64,000 bases of DNA. It comes from Bradyrhizobium sp. BRP22 (GTDB lineage: Bacteria > Pseudomonadota > Alphaproteobacteria > Rhizobiales > Xanthobacteraceae). Each line of letters begins with the position of its first letter. Within the stretch, counting starts at the first letter, position 1. Under the pieces are notes generated by a model. It was not told the origin of the DNA and did no database searches. It saw only the letters and a list, made by a program, of their open reading frames with translations. A program made the translations under genes and the position numbers. The stretch is taken from assembly GCF_020194175.1 (NCBI RefSeq), contig NZ_JADYVX010000025.1, forward strand, positions 1 through 64,000, written 5' to 3'. This document shows, in pieces, positions 8,409 to 17,874 of the stretch.

Positions 8409-8613
8409 TTGGAGCCCTTCAAAGGTAAGGATTCTTGGTCTCAGCCGAACAATTTCCCTCTCATTCACGTAGGTCGAACTGCAGACGATGATCTGATCAC
8501 CTACCTACTGACTCAAGATGAATTTCGAACGCTCACCGAACTCTCGAAGAAGATCATACGACGCTGATCAACCGGCTTCGAGCGGCACTAGATGTCGTCA
8601 GGAGCCGAGAAAA

Positions 8614-8745
8614 GGGCCCGGCGATCGCGCCGGGCCGAGTAGAGGGAGGAAAACGAAAGATCGGAAATCTTTCGCAAACGCCGAATGCGGAATTCGATCG
8701 CAGAAACCCAACGAACGACCTCCAGCAGCAATACTATCGTACACA
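8614..8745 (-). ncRNA. candidate small RNA between a palindrome and a terminator
   Basis: Reading the minus strand, a 15-bp palindrome (8751-8765) is followed by about 75 bases with no good frame, a hairpin CGAAAGAT/ATCTTTCG (8654-8674), and an 8-bp GGCCCGGC/GCCGGGCC hairpin (8615-8636) that runs into CCTTTTCTC. This is the layout of a 120-130-nt regulatory RNA with an intrinsic terminator. No promoter boxes are clear; the call is inference. Confidence 0.3.
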
Positions 8746-8750
8746 TCAGA

Positions 8751-8765
8751 CAGCATTTTGTGCTG
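8751..8765. promoter_or_regulatory. palindrome CAGCATTTTGTGCTG, possible operator
   Basis: Near-perfect dyad (CAGCA/TGCTG arms). The same motif occurs at 21781-21794 and 28274-28288 upstream of catabolic transcription units. This copy is not directly in front of a protein gene but precedes the candidate small RNA on the minus strand. Confidence 0.4.
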
Positions 8766-9051
8766 AAGCCGGCACCTCTCAGCGCTATTTCCGACATTTG
8801 ACGCGTCGTACGATTTCGACAACACCATAAGGAACGCGCGCGTGACTTGGCAGGCCCCGATCACTAGGCTCCGCACGTCCGGAACAGCTCATTTCATCCC
8901 GCGGTTTAGATCTCGCAATGCCCGCACCGCCGTACCCACTTTTGCAATTCAGAGGTCCCAATCGCCGACGGTCCTGCCAAGAATGACTGCCGGGTCTGCG
9001 TTGCGTTGATGAACGTCCATTCCTTGAAACTGCGCGCTGAAGCAATCGCGC

Positions 9052-9393
9052 CTATTTCTCGAGGGGCTGTCCTCGGTCGTCTCCACTTAGCGCGCGGAGT
9101 ATCTTTCTTCTGAAGCTCGACAGGTCGAACAGGAGCCTTGGCACTCTTTTGAGTGCAATCGCCTTGCCTTCGATTGCGAGATGTAGAACTCGCACCAATC
9201 TGGCAAGACCGAGTTCTACAAATGCGACCCGAACATGGGGATCGTTCGCAATCCTGAGCTGGTTGTCTACAATGACGATGGAAGCCGCCAGATCAGGTTT
9301 TCTCTCCAGAACGAAGTCTCGACATGCCGCGGCAAATTCCTCCTCTTGAACGCTTAAAGGTACCTTGACGTCCCTCCGAGAATCTCCCGCCAT
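9052..9393 (-). CDS. hypothetical protein, 113 aa
   Basis: A frame 62 bases downstream of lpdA on the same strand. The composition is protein-like (hydrophobic segment SIVIVDN, helical LGLARLVRVLHLAIEG, charged ends) but no family is recognised. The start ATG 9393 has only GGGA about 8 bases upstream. It could be the last gene of the aceE-aceF-lpdA operon or a chance frame in the gene-poor region. Confidence 0.3.
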   Translation of the reverse strand: MAGDSRRDVKVPLSVQEEEFAAACRDFVLERKPDLAASIVIVDNQLRIANDPHVRVAFVELGLARLVRVLHLAIEGKAIALKRVPRLLFDLSSFRRKILRALSGDDRGQPLEK

Positions 9394-9455
9394 ATTCGGG
9401 TCCCATATGAACGACCGGCAGCGAGAGAACTGGTGCCGGCTCAGGTTTTGGATTT

Positions 9456-11186
9456 CTAGTGGCTCGCGCGCCTAGTCGGCCTCTTCGCACCCGGCAACAC
9501 ATCCGTGCAAACACCTTCATACACTTCGGCAGCCAGGCCTATTGTTTCTCCGAACGTCGGATGCGGATGAATGGTCTTGCTGATATCAATTGCATCGGCG
9601 CCCATCTCGATCGCCAGACAGATTTCTCCGATCATGTCACCAGCGTGCGAGCCAACGATCACACCGCCGATGATGCGGTGCGTCTCTTGGTCGATGATCA
9701 GCTTGGTCATGCCATAAGAGGCGCCCGAGGCAATCGCTCTGCCCGAGGCAGACCACGGAAACTTCGCGGATCTAACGCGCCTGCCTGACGAGGCAGCCTC
9801 ATGTTCCATGACGCCAACCCAGGCCACCTCGGGATCAGTGTAGGCAACGTTCGGGACGATCTTCGCGTCAAAGAAGCTCTTGAGCCCGGCAGCCACTTCG
9901 GCCGCAACATGCCCCTCGTGAACCGCCTTGTGGGCGAGCATGGGGTTGCCCGCGACATCGCCGATCGCGAAAATATGAGGCAAATTCGTCCGCATTTGCC
10001 TGTCGACTGCAACGAAACCTTTTGCGTCACATCTTACACCAATCTTCTCCAAGCCAAGACTTGCGCTGTTCGGCACTCTGCCTGCGGACTGCAGGATTAG
10101 ATCGTAAGTTCGACGCCCCGGCTTTGCGCCTTCAATCTCGACCGATACGCCCTTACTATCTGCCGTGGCGCTCACTACACCCGCATTGAGATCAATATGT
10201 TGGAACCGATGAGCGTTCCTGCTTTGCCATATCTTCACAGCATCCGGATCAACGCCGGCGAGCATACTTGGCAATCGTTCAACGAGATCGATTTGAGCGC
10301 CAAGCGCGCTATAAATCGTGGCCATCTCGAGTCCGATAATGCCCGCCCCGACGACAAGCATTTGCTTCGGAATCGTCTTTAGCTGCAGGGCTCCGGTCGA
10401 CGTGACAATCCGCTCGTCTTTCGGAAACACACTTAACTTATTCGCCGAGGAACCCGTGGCGATGATGCACTTCTCGAACTCAACATATTGAGACGCACCA
10501 GTATCGAGATCAATTGCCAAGCAATTCGACGCGACAAATCTGGCAAATCCCTTGATGATTCTAACGTCCCGCGCCCGCGCCATCTGACCGAGCCCGTCAG
10601 TCAGCTTCTTTATCGTTCCGTCCCTGAATGATCTGAGTGCATTCAGATCCAATTCCAGCGCGCCGAATCGCACTCCCTTGTCAGCGATCCTTTCGGCCTC
10701 TTCCTTGGCCGCCGCGATGTGAAGCAACGCTTTGGATGGAATACACCCGACGTTCAGGCATACGCCACCCAACGATTGGTATCGCTCGATCATCACGACC
10801 TTGAGACCCAGATCCGCGGCGCGATATGCAGCAGAATACCCACCTGGTCCACCACCGATCACGGCGAGATCGAAGCGTTCCTCGCCTCCGCCAGATGCGG
10901 CCGAGCCATTCTGGGGTACAGCCTCGGATGGCGTCCGGTTCGGCGCAATCGGTTGCGCCTTGGCAATGACGGTGCCTTGCGACACTTTATCGCCAACCTT
11001 CAGAAGCACCTCCTTGATAGGACTCGCGATCGGCGAAGGAATTTCCATCGTGGCCTTGTCAGATTCAACAACAATAAGCCCCTGCTCCTTGTCAACGATG
11101 TCACCGTCTTTGACGAGCACCTCCACAATCTGAACGTCCTTAAAGTCTCCGATGTCGGGGACCAATATATCGATCACGCGCTCCAT
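9456..11186 (-). CDS. lpdA: dihydrolipoamide dehydrogenase (E3) with N-terminal lipoyl domain
   Basis: The 576-aa flavoprotein reoxidises the dihydrolipoyl arm of 2-oxoacid dehydrogenase complexes, passing electrons by FAD to NAD. Residues 1-80 are a lipoyl domain with the lipoylated lysine in ESDKATME (K44). The E3 body follows: FAD motif GGGPGGYSAAYRAA, redox disulfide GGVCLNVGCIPSK near 140-150, NAD motif VGAGIIGLEMA, and the catalytic HPHPTFGE near the C-terminus. It starts 7 bases after the aceF stop with GAGG upstream, so it is the third gene of the aceE-aceF-lpdA operon. The lipoyl-E3 fusion matches complexes that use the AceE-type E1. Confidence 0.96.
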   Translation of the reverse strand: MERVIDILVPDIGDFKDVQIVEVLVKDGDIVDKEQGLIVVESDKATMEIPSPIASPIKEVLLKVGDKVSQGTVIAKAQPIAPNRTPSEAVPQNGSAASGGGEERFDLAVIGGGPGGYSAAYRAADLGLKVVMIERYQSLGGVCLNVGCIPSKALLHIAAAKEEAERIADKGVRFGALELDLNALRSFRDGTIKKLTDGLGQMARARDVRIIKGFARFVASNCLAIDLDTGASQYVEFEKCIIATGSSANKLSVFPKDERIVTSTGALQLKTIPKQMLVVGAGIIGLEMATIYSALGAQIDLVERLPSMLAGVDPDAVKIWQSRNAHRFQHIDLNAGVVSATADSKGVSVEIEGAKPGRRTYDLILQSAGRVPNSASLGLEKIGVRCDAKGFVAVDRQMRTNLPHIFAIGDVAGNPMLAHKAVHEGHVAAEVAAGLKSFFDAKIVPNVAYTDPEVAWVGVMEHEAASSGRRVRSAKFPWSASGRAIASGASYGMTKLIIDQETHRIIGGVIVGSHAGDMIGEICLAIEMGADAIDISKTIHPHPTFGETIGLAAEVYEGVCTDVLPGAKRPTRRASH

Positions 11187-11193
11187 GGGGGCC

Positions 11194-12480
11194 TCACAAC
11201 GCGTATCGCCGCAGATCGTTCAGCAGAGTCGCGACGAAGCCCAAGAACCGCGCGGCAGCGACACCGTCGACCACCCGGTGATCCCACGAGAGCGTTATCG
11301 GAAGCATTTGACGCGGCTGAAATCCACTTCCGTCCCAGACTGCCTCGGTGACAGCGCGCCCCGCTCCCAGGATCGCCACTTCGGGAGCGTTGATGATTGG
11401 CGTGAACCCATGACCGCCGACGCCTCCCAGCGACGAGACCGAGATGCAGCCTCCTTGCATGTCCCCCGGGGATAACTGACCTCCAACGGCCTTGTCCGCG
11501 AGCGCACGCATTTCGGAGGCGATCTCTATCAGTCCCTTCTTATCGCAATCTCTGATGACCGGAACCACCAAACCCTTGGGAGTGTCGACTGCAAATCCGA
11601 TGTGAATGTACTTCTTGAGAATTAGGGCATCTTGATCAAAGGACGAATTGAAGCGGGGATACTTCTTCAGCGCGAGGGCTGCAGCCTTAATCAGGATCGA
11701 CACCATCGTCAGCTTCGCCGAGGCCTCCCCTGCCTCTCCATTGAGATTCTTTCGGAACGCCTCCGCCTCGGTCACATCAGCTTTGTCGAAGTTTGTGACA
11801 TGCGGGATCATGTTCCAGTTTCGTGAAAGGTTTGCCCCGGTGATCTGCTGGATTCTCGAGAGAGGCACTCTTTCTATCGCACCGAACTTTTCAAAGTCCG
11901 GTTTTGGCGATACTGGAGCCACGGAAGGTGGCAATTGGGTCGAACCCATCGCCCGTTTCACGTAGCTCGTAACATCATCGCGCAGCACCCTCCCCTTGGC
12001 TCCGCTTGGCATTACGAGATCCAAAGACACGCCGAGTTCTCGCGCCAATGCGCGAACCGACGGTGATGCATGCGCTCCACTTGCCTCTAGCTGTCCTCTC
12101 CGCCCGTCTACCCCAGCTAGCTCGCGCCCTTCTCCCAACTCGATTGGCACGCGTCCTTCCTGCGCCACAGAACCGGCATCCTTCGCTGATGAAGCCGGTG
12201 TCGCACTTGTTGCTTTAGCAGGAGAGTGACCTGGTGCCGATCCTGCTTCCAGAAGCATCAATATCGATCCTTGAGATACCAGGCTCCCGACCTCGATCAT
12301 CAACTGCTTGACTTTCCCAGCCGCGGGAGACGGCACCTCCATCGTTGCTTTGTCCGATTCGATCGAGAGCAATGGCGTATCGATTACGACATCATCGCCA
12401 ACCGCAACGTTGATTTCAACGATCGGCACGTCCTTGTAGTCCCCGATGTCCGGCAGGACGATTTCTATTGAATCAACCAT
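11194..12480 (-). CDS. aceF: dihydrolipoamide acetyltransferase (E2) of pyruvate dehydrogenase
   Basis: The E2 core transfers the acetyl group from the lipoyl arm to CoA. One N-terminal lipoyl domain (ESDKATMEVPSP, K44) is followed by an Ala/Pro linker, the E1/E3-binding domain near 125-165 (SPSVRALARELGVSLDLV), and the catalytic domain ending in DHRVVDG near residue 400. I place the start at ATG 12480 (MVDSIEIVLPDIGD), where homology begins, 19 bases after the aceE stop; an in-frame ATG at 12540 would overlap aceE and add 20 unrelated residues. A single lipoyl domain is fewer than in enteric AceF, with E3 carrying another. Confidence 0.95.
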   Translation of the reverse strand: MVDSIEIVLPDIGDYKDVPIVEINVAVGDDVVIDTPLLSIESDKATMEVPSPAAGKVKQLMIEVGSLVSQGSILMLLEAGSAPGHSPAKATSATPASSAKDAGSVAQEGRVPIELGEGRELAGVDGRRGQLEASGAHASPSVRALARELGVSLDLVMPSGAKGRVLRDDVTSYVKRAMGSTQLPPSVAPVSPKPDFEKFGAIERVPLSRIQQITGANLSRNWNMIPHVTNFDKADVTEAEAFRKNLNGEAGEASAKLTMVSILIKAAALALKKYPRFNSSFDQDALILKKYIHIGFAVDTPKGLVVPVIRDCDKKGLIEIASEMRALADKAVGGQLSPGDMQGGCISVSSLGGVGGHGFTPIINAPEVAILGAGRAVTEAVWDGSGFQPRQMLPITLSWDHRVVDGVAAARFLGFVATLLNDLRRYAL

Positions 12481-12499
12481 GATTTCGCTTTGACCTGCG

Positions 12500-15187
12500 T
12501 TACCTTGACCAGGGGGAATTTGCGTCCGCCGGGACGTCATAGCGCGCGATGGCCTCGGCCACCCGGCTGCGATCGATCGCCCCCGACCGCGCCAGAGATG
12601 TCAGTGCAGCGATAGCGATCTGCGCGCGATCGACTTCAAAGAACGATCTTAGCGCGGAACGCTTATCGCTCCGTCCGAAGCCGTCAGTACCGAGAACGGT
12701 GTACGGCGCCTCGAAATACGACGCTATGAGCTGCGGATAGGCACGCACGTAGTCGGAGGCCGCCACGACCGGCACGCTTCCTGAGAGACACTTTGAAACG
12801 TGGCTCTCCTTTGGCTGGGAGAGCGGGTTTAGACGGTTCTTGCGCTCAATTTCTCGAGCCTCCCGCGCCAGTTCTGCGAAGCTGGTGGCCGACCATACTT
12901 CGCAGGGGATCTGCCAATCCCTCTCCAGCATCTTTGCAGCCTCCAATGCCTCTGGAAGGATTGCGCCGGAACCGACGAGGCGCACCTTCGCAGGTCCATT
13001 TTCGCTCGAAACGATGCGATAGAGACCTTTTATGATGTCGTCGCGAACATCCACAGGCATGGTCGGCTGCGCGTAGTTCTCGTTCATCACCGTAAGATAG
13101 TAGAATTCATCACGCCCCTCTTCGAGCATGGCGTGCATTCCATGGTCCAGGATGACGGCGACTTCGTAGGAAAACGCCGGGTCGTATGCTCGGCAGTTCG
13201 GGATCGTCGCCGCGATGACATGGCTAGAGCCGTCTTGATGCTGCAGTCCTTCGCCGCCGAGAGTGGTGCGGCCGGCGGTCGCGCCGATCAGGAAGCCCCG
13301 CGCGCGCTGATCCGCGGCCGCCCAGATAAGATCGCCGATCCGCTGAAATCCGAACATCGAATAGTAGATATAGAACGGTAGCAATGCGAAGTTATGGACG
13401 CTGTAAGACGTCGCAGCGGCCGTCCAGGAAGAAATCGCGCCTGCCTCTGTGATGCCTTCCTCGAGAAGTTGACCGTCCGCCGCCTCCTTGTAGTAGAGCA
13501 TCGAGCCCGCGTCTTCCGGCTCATAGAGCTGCCCGACCGGTGAGTAGATCCCCACCTGCCTGAACAGGTTAGCCATACCGAACGTCCGCGCCTCGTCGGC
13601 AACGATTGGCACAATTCTGGGACCGAGCACTTTGTCCTTAAGCAGATTCGAGAACAGCCGAACCACCGCCATCGTCGTCGACGCCTCTTTGCCCTCGCCC
13701 TTGAGCGCGAACTTGGCATAGGACTGTAGGGCGGGGACGGCAACGGCCGCCGCCGTCCGCCTTCTGGTCGGCATGTAGCCGCCAAGTGCCTCACGCTTCG
13801 ACCGTAGATACTGAAGCTCGGCGCTGTCGTTCGCGGGACGGAAGAACTCGAGACGTTCAACCTGCTCGTTGGTCAGTGGAAGAGAGAAGCGATCGCGGAA
13901 CGCATAGAGCGCATCGATGTCGAGCTTTTTCGCCTGATGAGACGTCATGCGCGACTCCCCGGCGCCTCCCATTCCATATCCTTTCTTGGTCTTCGCCAGG
14001 ATAACAGTCGGCCGCCCCTTGGTCGCCTTTGCTGCAGCGAAGGCGGCAAATAGCTTCCGAAAATCATGGCCGCCTCGCTTCAGCGCATCGATGTCAGTGT
14101 CGGACATATGCGAGACGAGAGCCCGCACCTCCGGATCTTCACCGAAGAAGTTTGCGAGATTGTACGCTCCGTCCTTGGCACCGAGCGTCTGATACTTCCC
14201 ATCAACCGTCGCAGCGAATTTGCGCAACAATGCGTGCTCTGTGTCGCGCGAGAAGATCTGATCCCACTCCGATCCCCACAGCACCTTAATCACATTCCAG
14301 CCTGCCCCCCGGAAGATCATCTCCAGTTCTTGGATGACCTGTCCGTTCCCGCGCACTGGACCGTCGAGCCGTTGAAGATTGCAATTGACGATAAACGTCA
14401 GATTGTCGAGGTTCTCACGCGCGGCCAAAGACAGGCCGGCGATCGACTCCGGCTCATCCATTTCTCCGTCACCGAATACGCCCCACACGTGGCGGTCTTG
14501 GGTACGCGCCAAACCTCTGTTGTCGAGATACTTCATGAAACGCGCCTGGTAGATGGCGCTGATTGGTCCGATGCCCATCGAGCCTGTTGGCATCTGCCAG
14601 AAGTCTGGCATGAGCCAAGGATGCGGATATGAGGACAGGCCCGCCCCGGTGAGCTCTTGACGATAGTATCTCAAGTTTTCTTCTGACAGGCGCCCTTCGA
14701 GATACGCGCGCGCATACACGCCCGGCGAGGAATGCGGCTGGAAGTACACAATGTCGCCTTCCGCCTCCGGACTTGACGCGCGGAAGAAATGGTTGAAACC
14801 GACCTCAAATATTTCTGCCGCCGACGCATAGCTGGCGACATGGCCCCCGAGCTCCCCATAGGCCCTATTGGCCCGAACAACCATGGCGAGGGCGTTCCAC
14901 CTGATAATCGCAGTGATCCGGGTCTCCATCTGGATGTCACCCGGATAGGGCGGCTGCGACTCGAGAGGTATCGAATTTCGATAAGGAGAGTAGGGAGGCA
15001 CATCTGAAAGTACGCCGAGCTCCTTGGCTCGCTGATCCAGTGCCGAGAGAATAAAGCGTACACGTTCAGCACCCGCGCTTCGATGGAGAGATCCGAGGGA
15101 TGCAAGCCAATCGGCCGTTTCGCTTTCGTCTTGGTCAAGCGATTGTCCACCGGCTGACTTGATCGGCGCGTCGATGCGAATGGTCAC
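12500..15187 (-). CDS. aceE: pyruvate dehydrogenase E1, homodimeric type
   Basis: This large thiamine-diphosphate enzyme decarboxylates pyruvate and acetylates the lipoyl arm of E2. The length (895 aa from GTG 15187) matches the AceE family. The ThDP motif GDGEMDEPES lies near residue 238 and its partner asparagine segment FIVNCNLQRLDGPVRGN follows; HxxPGVYARA and LEGRLSEENL are family blocks. GTG 15187 has AAGGAG about 10 bases upstream; the upstream ATG 15262 lacks one. Most Rhizobiales use the PdhA/PdhB two-subunit E1, so this copy is probably accessory and acquired. It is the first gene of an operon with aceF and lpdA and is divergent from an AraC gene. Confidence 0.95.
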   Translation of the reverse strand: MTIRIDAPIKSAGGQSLDQDESETADWLASLGSLHRSAGAERVRFILSALDQRAKELGVLSDVPPYSPYRNSIPLESQPPYPGDIQMETRITAIIRWNALAMVVRANRAYGELGGHVASYASAAEIFEVGFNHFFRASSPEAEGDIVYFQPHSSPGVYARAYLEGRLSEENLRYYRQELTGAGLSSYPHPWLMPDFWQMPTGSMGIGPISAIYQARFMKYLDNRGLARTQDRHVWGVFGDGEMDEPESIAGLSLAARENLDNLTFIVNCNLQRLDGPVRGNGQVIQELEMIFRGAGWNVIKVLWGSEWDQIFSRDTEHALLRKFAATVDGKYQTLGAKDGAYNLANFFGEDPEVRALVSHMSDTDIDALKRGGHDFRKLFAAFAAAKATKGRPTVILAKTKKGYGMGGAGESRMTSHQAKKLDIDALYAFRDRFSLPLTNEQVERLEFFRPANDSAELQYLRSKREALGGYMPTRRRTAAAVAVPALQSYAKFALKGEGKEASTTMAVVRLFSNLLKDKVLGPRIVPIVADEARTFGMANLFRQVGIYSPVGQLYEPEDAGSMLYYKEAADGQLLEEGITEAGAISSWTAAATSYSVHNFALLPFYIYYSMFGFQRIGDLIWAAADQRARGFLIGATAGRTTLGGEGLQHQDGSSHVIAATIPNCRAYDPAFSYEVAVILDHGMHAMLEEGRDEFYYLTVMNENYAQPTMPVDVRDDIIKGLYRIVSSENGPAKVRLVGSGAILPEALEAAKMLERDWQIPCEVWSATSFAELAREAREIERKNRLNPLSQPKESHVSKCLSGSVPVVAASDYVRAYPQLIASYFEAPYTVLGTDGFGRSDKRSALRSFFEVDRAQIAIAALTSLARSGAIDRSRVAEAIARYDVPADANSPWSR

Positions 15188-15572
15188 TGTCGTCAGACTC
15201 CTTCGAACTCCCTCCTTAGTAGCATTGGGTGTCGTGGCATATCTCGCCGAAAACTCCGACATTTCGGGCTGAACACGCGATCGGACGAGCCAGCTGTTGC
15301 GGATCTTGGCATTCTCTGCCGTGTCGCGCGCGAGAGGACAATGAGGTACCCGGAAAGCACACTTTGTCGCGGCTGGCTGGATCGCGCCCGCACGGCTACC
15401 CGCCCATCCGGCTCATGTCGCGCTTGGGTAAGGCAGAGCCGACGGCTTAGACCCTTTTCGACCACGTTACTTTTTCGTGACGGTCATTTGCCAAAGGGCT
15501 ATTGTCGCGCGCAGGCCCTCGAAGCGAGCTCCACTCGCGCCACCTGACGGATGGAACCGTATCCATTAACGA
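15188..15572. other. divergent promoter region between aceE and araC-type gene
   Basis: About 385 bases without a gene. It must hold promoters for both directions. I found no convincing -35/-10 pair and no full copy of the CAGCATTTTRTGCTG palindrome. Confidence 0.5.
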
Positions 15573-16445
15573 GTGAACTCAATGAGCACGTCACCCGCAT
15601 CTGAAATGGATCATAGCCTGGCCAGAATGAATCTGCCGGATCTTAGGCTCAATTACGACCCGATAGATCCGGATCAGTTCGATCGCCCAATCGTCTCGAT
15701 GTGCATTGAGACTGGTGAACATGGTGACGAGCTCCCGCTGCACTCGCACAAGAAGGGACAATTGGTCGTCGCCTCACATGGATCAGTCATGTGTCGTGCC
15801 CCTGGTGGGTTATGGATCGTTCCTCCGCAAGGAGCCGTGTGGATACCTCCTGGGGTCATGCATAGCAATTGCGTATCAGACAATGGAAAGGTCTACCTCG
15901 TCTTCATCGATCCGCTGGCAAGTATGCTTCCAAACACTTGCTGCACATTCACGATATCGTCGCTCGTTCGCGAGTTGATACACCGGCTATCCGTATTTCC
16001 GCCCCTTTATCCCATTGAAGGACCGACGAGCCGACTCGGTCGAGTGCTGCTCGACGAATTGGTGCAGATGTCCACGGAACAGATGTACTTGCCAATTTCC
16101 ACGGACAGCCGACTTCAACATCTCGCGGCATCACTGCTCAATGATCCCGGCGACCGCAGCACCATCGATGAACTCGCCGCCCGGTATGCAATGAGTGTGC
16201 GCACCTTCGCCCGCCTGGTCTTGAAGGAAACCGGAATGACATTCGGACGCTGGCGGCAGCGGCTTCATATCTTGGTCGCATTGCAACGCTTGACGGCCGG
16301 ATCGTCGGTGCAGGCCGTTTCGCTCGATCTGGGCTATGAGACGCCGAGCGCATTCATCACTATGTTCAAGAAGACAATGGGAAAGAGCCCCCGCCGCTTC
16401 CTCGCCGAACGGTCGAGCTTCAGCAATCACCAGCCCTTCACATAG
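15573..16445 (+). CDS. AraC-family transcriptional regulator with cupin sensor domain
   Basis: A 290-aa regulator. Residues about 40-115 are an AraC-type cupin (ELPLHSHKKGQLVVAS, PPQGAVWIPPGVMHSN); 185-285 are two helix-turn-helix motifs (TIDELAARYAMSVRTFARLVLKETG and the AVSLDLGYETPSAFITMFKKTMGKSP block). The start is GTG 15573 or ATG 15582; neither has a clear ribosome binding site. It is divergent from aceE and next to the catabolic block, so it is a candidate regulator of both. Its C-terminal half closely resembles the truncated AraC gene at 40679. Confidence 0.92.
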   Translation: MNSMSTSPASEMDHSLARMNLPDLRLNYDPIDPDQFDRPIVSMCIETGEHGDELPLHSHKKGQLVVASHGSVMCRAPGGLWIVPPQGAVWIPPGVMHSNCVSDNGKVYLVFIDPLASMLPNTCCTFTISSLVRELIHRLSVFPPLYPIEGPTSRLGRVLLDELVQMSTEQMYLPISTDSRLQHLAASLLNDPGDRSTIDELAARYAMSVRTFARLVLKETGMTFGRWRQRLHILVALQRLTAGSSVQAVSLDLGYETPSAFITMFKKTMGKSPRRFLAERSSFSNHQPFT

Positions 16446-16453
16446 CACGTATA

Positions 16454-16490
16454 GAACCACAGCCCCGGCATTGAACCGGGGCGCTGGTTC
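16454..16490. terminator. bidirectional hairpin between convergent genes
   Basis: GAACCA/TGGTTC outer arms and a GCCCCGG/CCGGGGC inner stem form one long hairpin between the stops of the AraC gene and the binding-protein gene. There is no long T-run, so it is a hairpin end rather than a textbook terminator. Confidence 0.65.
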
Positions 16491-16498
16491 GTGACGCC

Positions 16499-17731
16499 TT
16501 ATCGAGAGCTGAAGGGCACCAGCGGATATTCCAGGTCTGCTTCGGCAATTGCCTTCGGTGAAACGACGCGCGGCTTGCCTTTTTGCGCCTGAAGCAGAGC
16601 CACGGCGGAATTCACGTTTTGGCCGCTTGAGTCAAATTTGATCGTCCCAGACGACATCAAGAGTGGCTGCATTTCCGTCAGCTCAAGCGCGTCGTGAATT
16701 GCCCCCGATTCCGACGAGCCCGCACGCTTTACCGCATCCCTGACGATCTGCACGGCCTCGAAGGCGCATGCCGCATTTGCGTCGAGCCATTCATTGGGGT
16801 AGTCGGCCGCGAACATCTCGAGAATTTTGTGCGCGTCGGGCGCCTTCGGATTGTAGTAGAGCGCCGACGCCATCGCGCCGTCAGCGTATTTGCCGAGCGC
16901 GTCGTAATATGCCTTGTCGATAACGCCGTTCGAATTCGCCGAGTAGATCATTTTCGGGCTCCATCCCTGCTTTACACACTCACGTGTGATCATGATGGCG
17001 TCGTTGACCCGGGTAATCGGGAAAAGCATGTCAGCGCCGGTCGCTTTTGCCTTTGCAACTTCGACCGAGAGATCCTTGGCCTTCTCATCGTATGGAATGA
17101 ACTCGGTGAGCTTGACCGGGAGATCGACCTCTTTCCAGGCCTGTGCTATGCTCGTGGCGCTGGATTGCCCCATCACGTTGTTGAGGTGGAGGACGACCGC
17201 GCTGGCTGGCGGACCGTTGAGGGTCGGCAACAGAGCTTTCAAATCGATCAGCGACTGACGAATGATCATCAGCGAAGTCGGATAGTAGCGGAAGACCTGA
17301 GTGAACCCCTGCGAGGTCACTTGGGTCGCGCTGGCGATATGTACGACCATCGGGACCTTCGCTGCTTCGCAGGCCTGAAGCGCCGAGATGGTCGCGCCCG
17401 AGTCCCAGGCGCCGATAAGGACCGTACAACCCTGGCGGATCAGGTTCTCTGCAGCGATGCGGCCATTTTCCGGCCGGCTCTGCGTATCGGCGTGAATGAT
17501 CTCAATCTCATGGCCGTACTTCTGTCTGGCAAACTTCGCGCCGAGATCAATGCCGCGCACGCAAGCCTGTCCGGGGAACGCCAACACGCCGCTGCTGGGC
17601 ATGATCGCGCCGATCTTAACCTTGACTTGGCCCGCCGCCCTGACCGGCCACGATACAAGCCCGGCGGCGATGCCAACGCCGCTGCCGAGCACGGTCCGGC
17701 GAGTAAACCCGTTACCGATGCGATTCTTCAT
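16499..17731 (-). CDS. Liv-type ABC transporter substrate-binding protein
   Basis: A 410-aa periplasmic binding protein (Peripla_BP_6/LivK fold). A Tat-like signal (TRRTVLGSGVGIAAGL) precedes VKVKIGAIMPSSGVLAFPGQ. Such proteins bind amino acids, carboxylates or aromatic acids and feed LivHMGF-type permeases. The matching livHMGF genes lie on the same strand at 23.6-27 kb, separated by metabolic genes, so the ligand is probably the pathway substrate. A GAGA stretch lies before the ATG. It is the last gene of the minus-strand block, with a gap of about 140 bases from the acyl-CoA ligase. Confidence 0.92.
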   Translation of the reverse strand: MKNRIGNGFTRRTVLGSGVGIAAGLVSWPVRAAGQVKVKIGAIMPSSGVLAFPGQACVRGIDLGAKFARQKYGHEIEIIHADTQSRPENGRIAAENLIRQGCTVLIGAWDSGATISALQACEAAKVPMVVHIASATQVTSQGFTQVFRYYPTSLMIIRQSLIDLKALLPTLNGPPASAVVLHLNNVMGQSSATSIAQAWKEVDLPVKLTEFIPYDEKAKDLSVEVAKAKATGADMLFPITRVNDAIMITRECVKQGWSPKMIYSANSNGVIDKAYYDALGKYADGAMASALYYNPKAPDAHKILEMFAADYPNEWLDANAACAFEAVQIVRDAVKRAGSSESGAIHDALELTEMQPLLMSSGTIKFDSSGQNVNSAVALLQAQKGKPRVVSPKAIAEADLEYPLVPFSSR

Positions 17732-17874
17732 GTGAAGTCTCTTTCAGTTGACTACAATGGAACTTGCGGCGATTTGGTGGGAAGCTTTACGAATGACAGA
17801 GCGCTGCAACGCGAACACAGCCGCGACACGCGCTCAGCAACCTTGATGATCGCACGAAGCGGAAACGGATCAGA

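Larger units (their letters stand above)
7977..9051. other. long gene-poor stretch, possible decayed DNA
   Basis: About 1.07 kb without a supported gene. Short plus-strand frames near 8475-8620 look like out-of-phase remnants of coding sequence (DDDLITYLLTQDEFRTL, then in another frame TLINRLRAALDVVRSRE). Two hairpins face the minus strand (8377-8408 and 8614-8637) and a palindrome lies at 8751-8765. Lower GC than the flanks suggests the edge of transferred DNA. Confidence 0.4.

Noticed and set aside
8598..8876. 92-codon minus-strand frame across the palindrome and hairpins
   Set aside because: It reads through the candidate terminator and operator and has no start signal or family.
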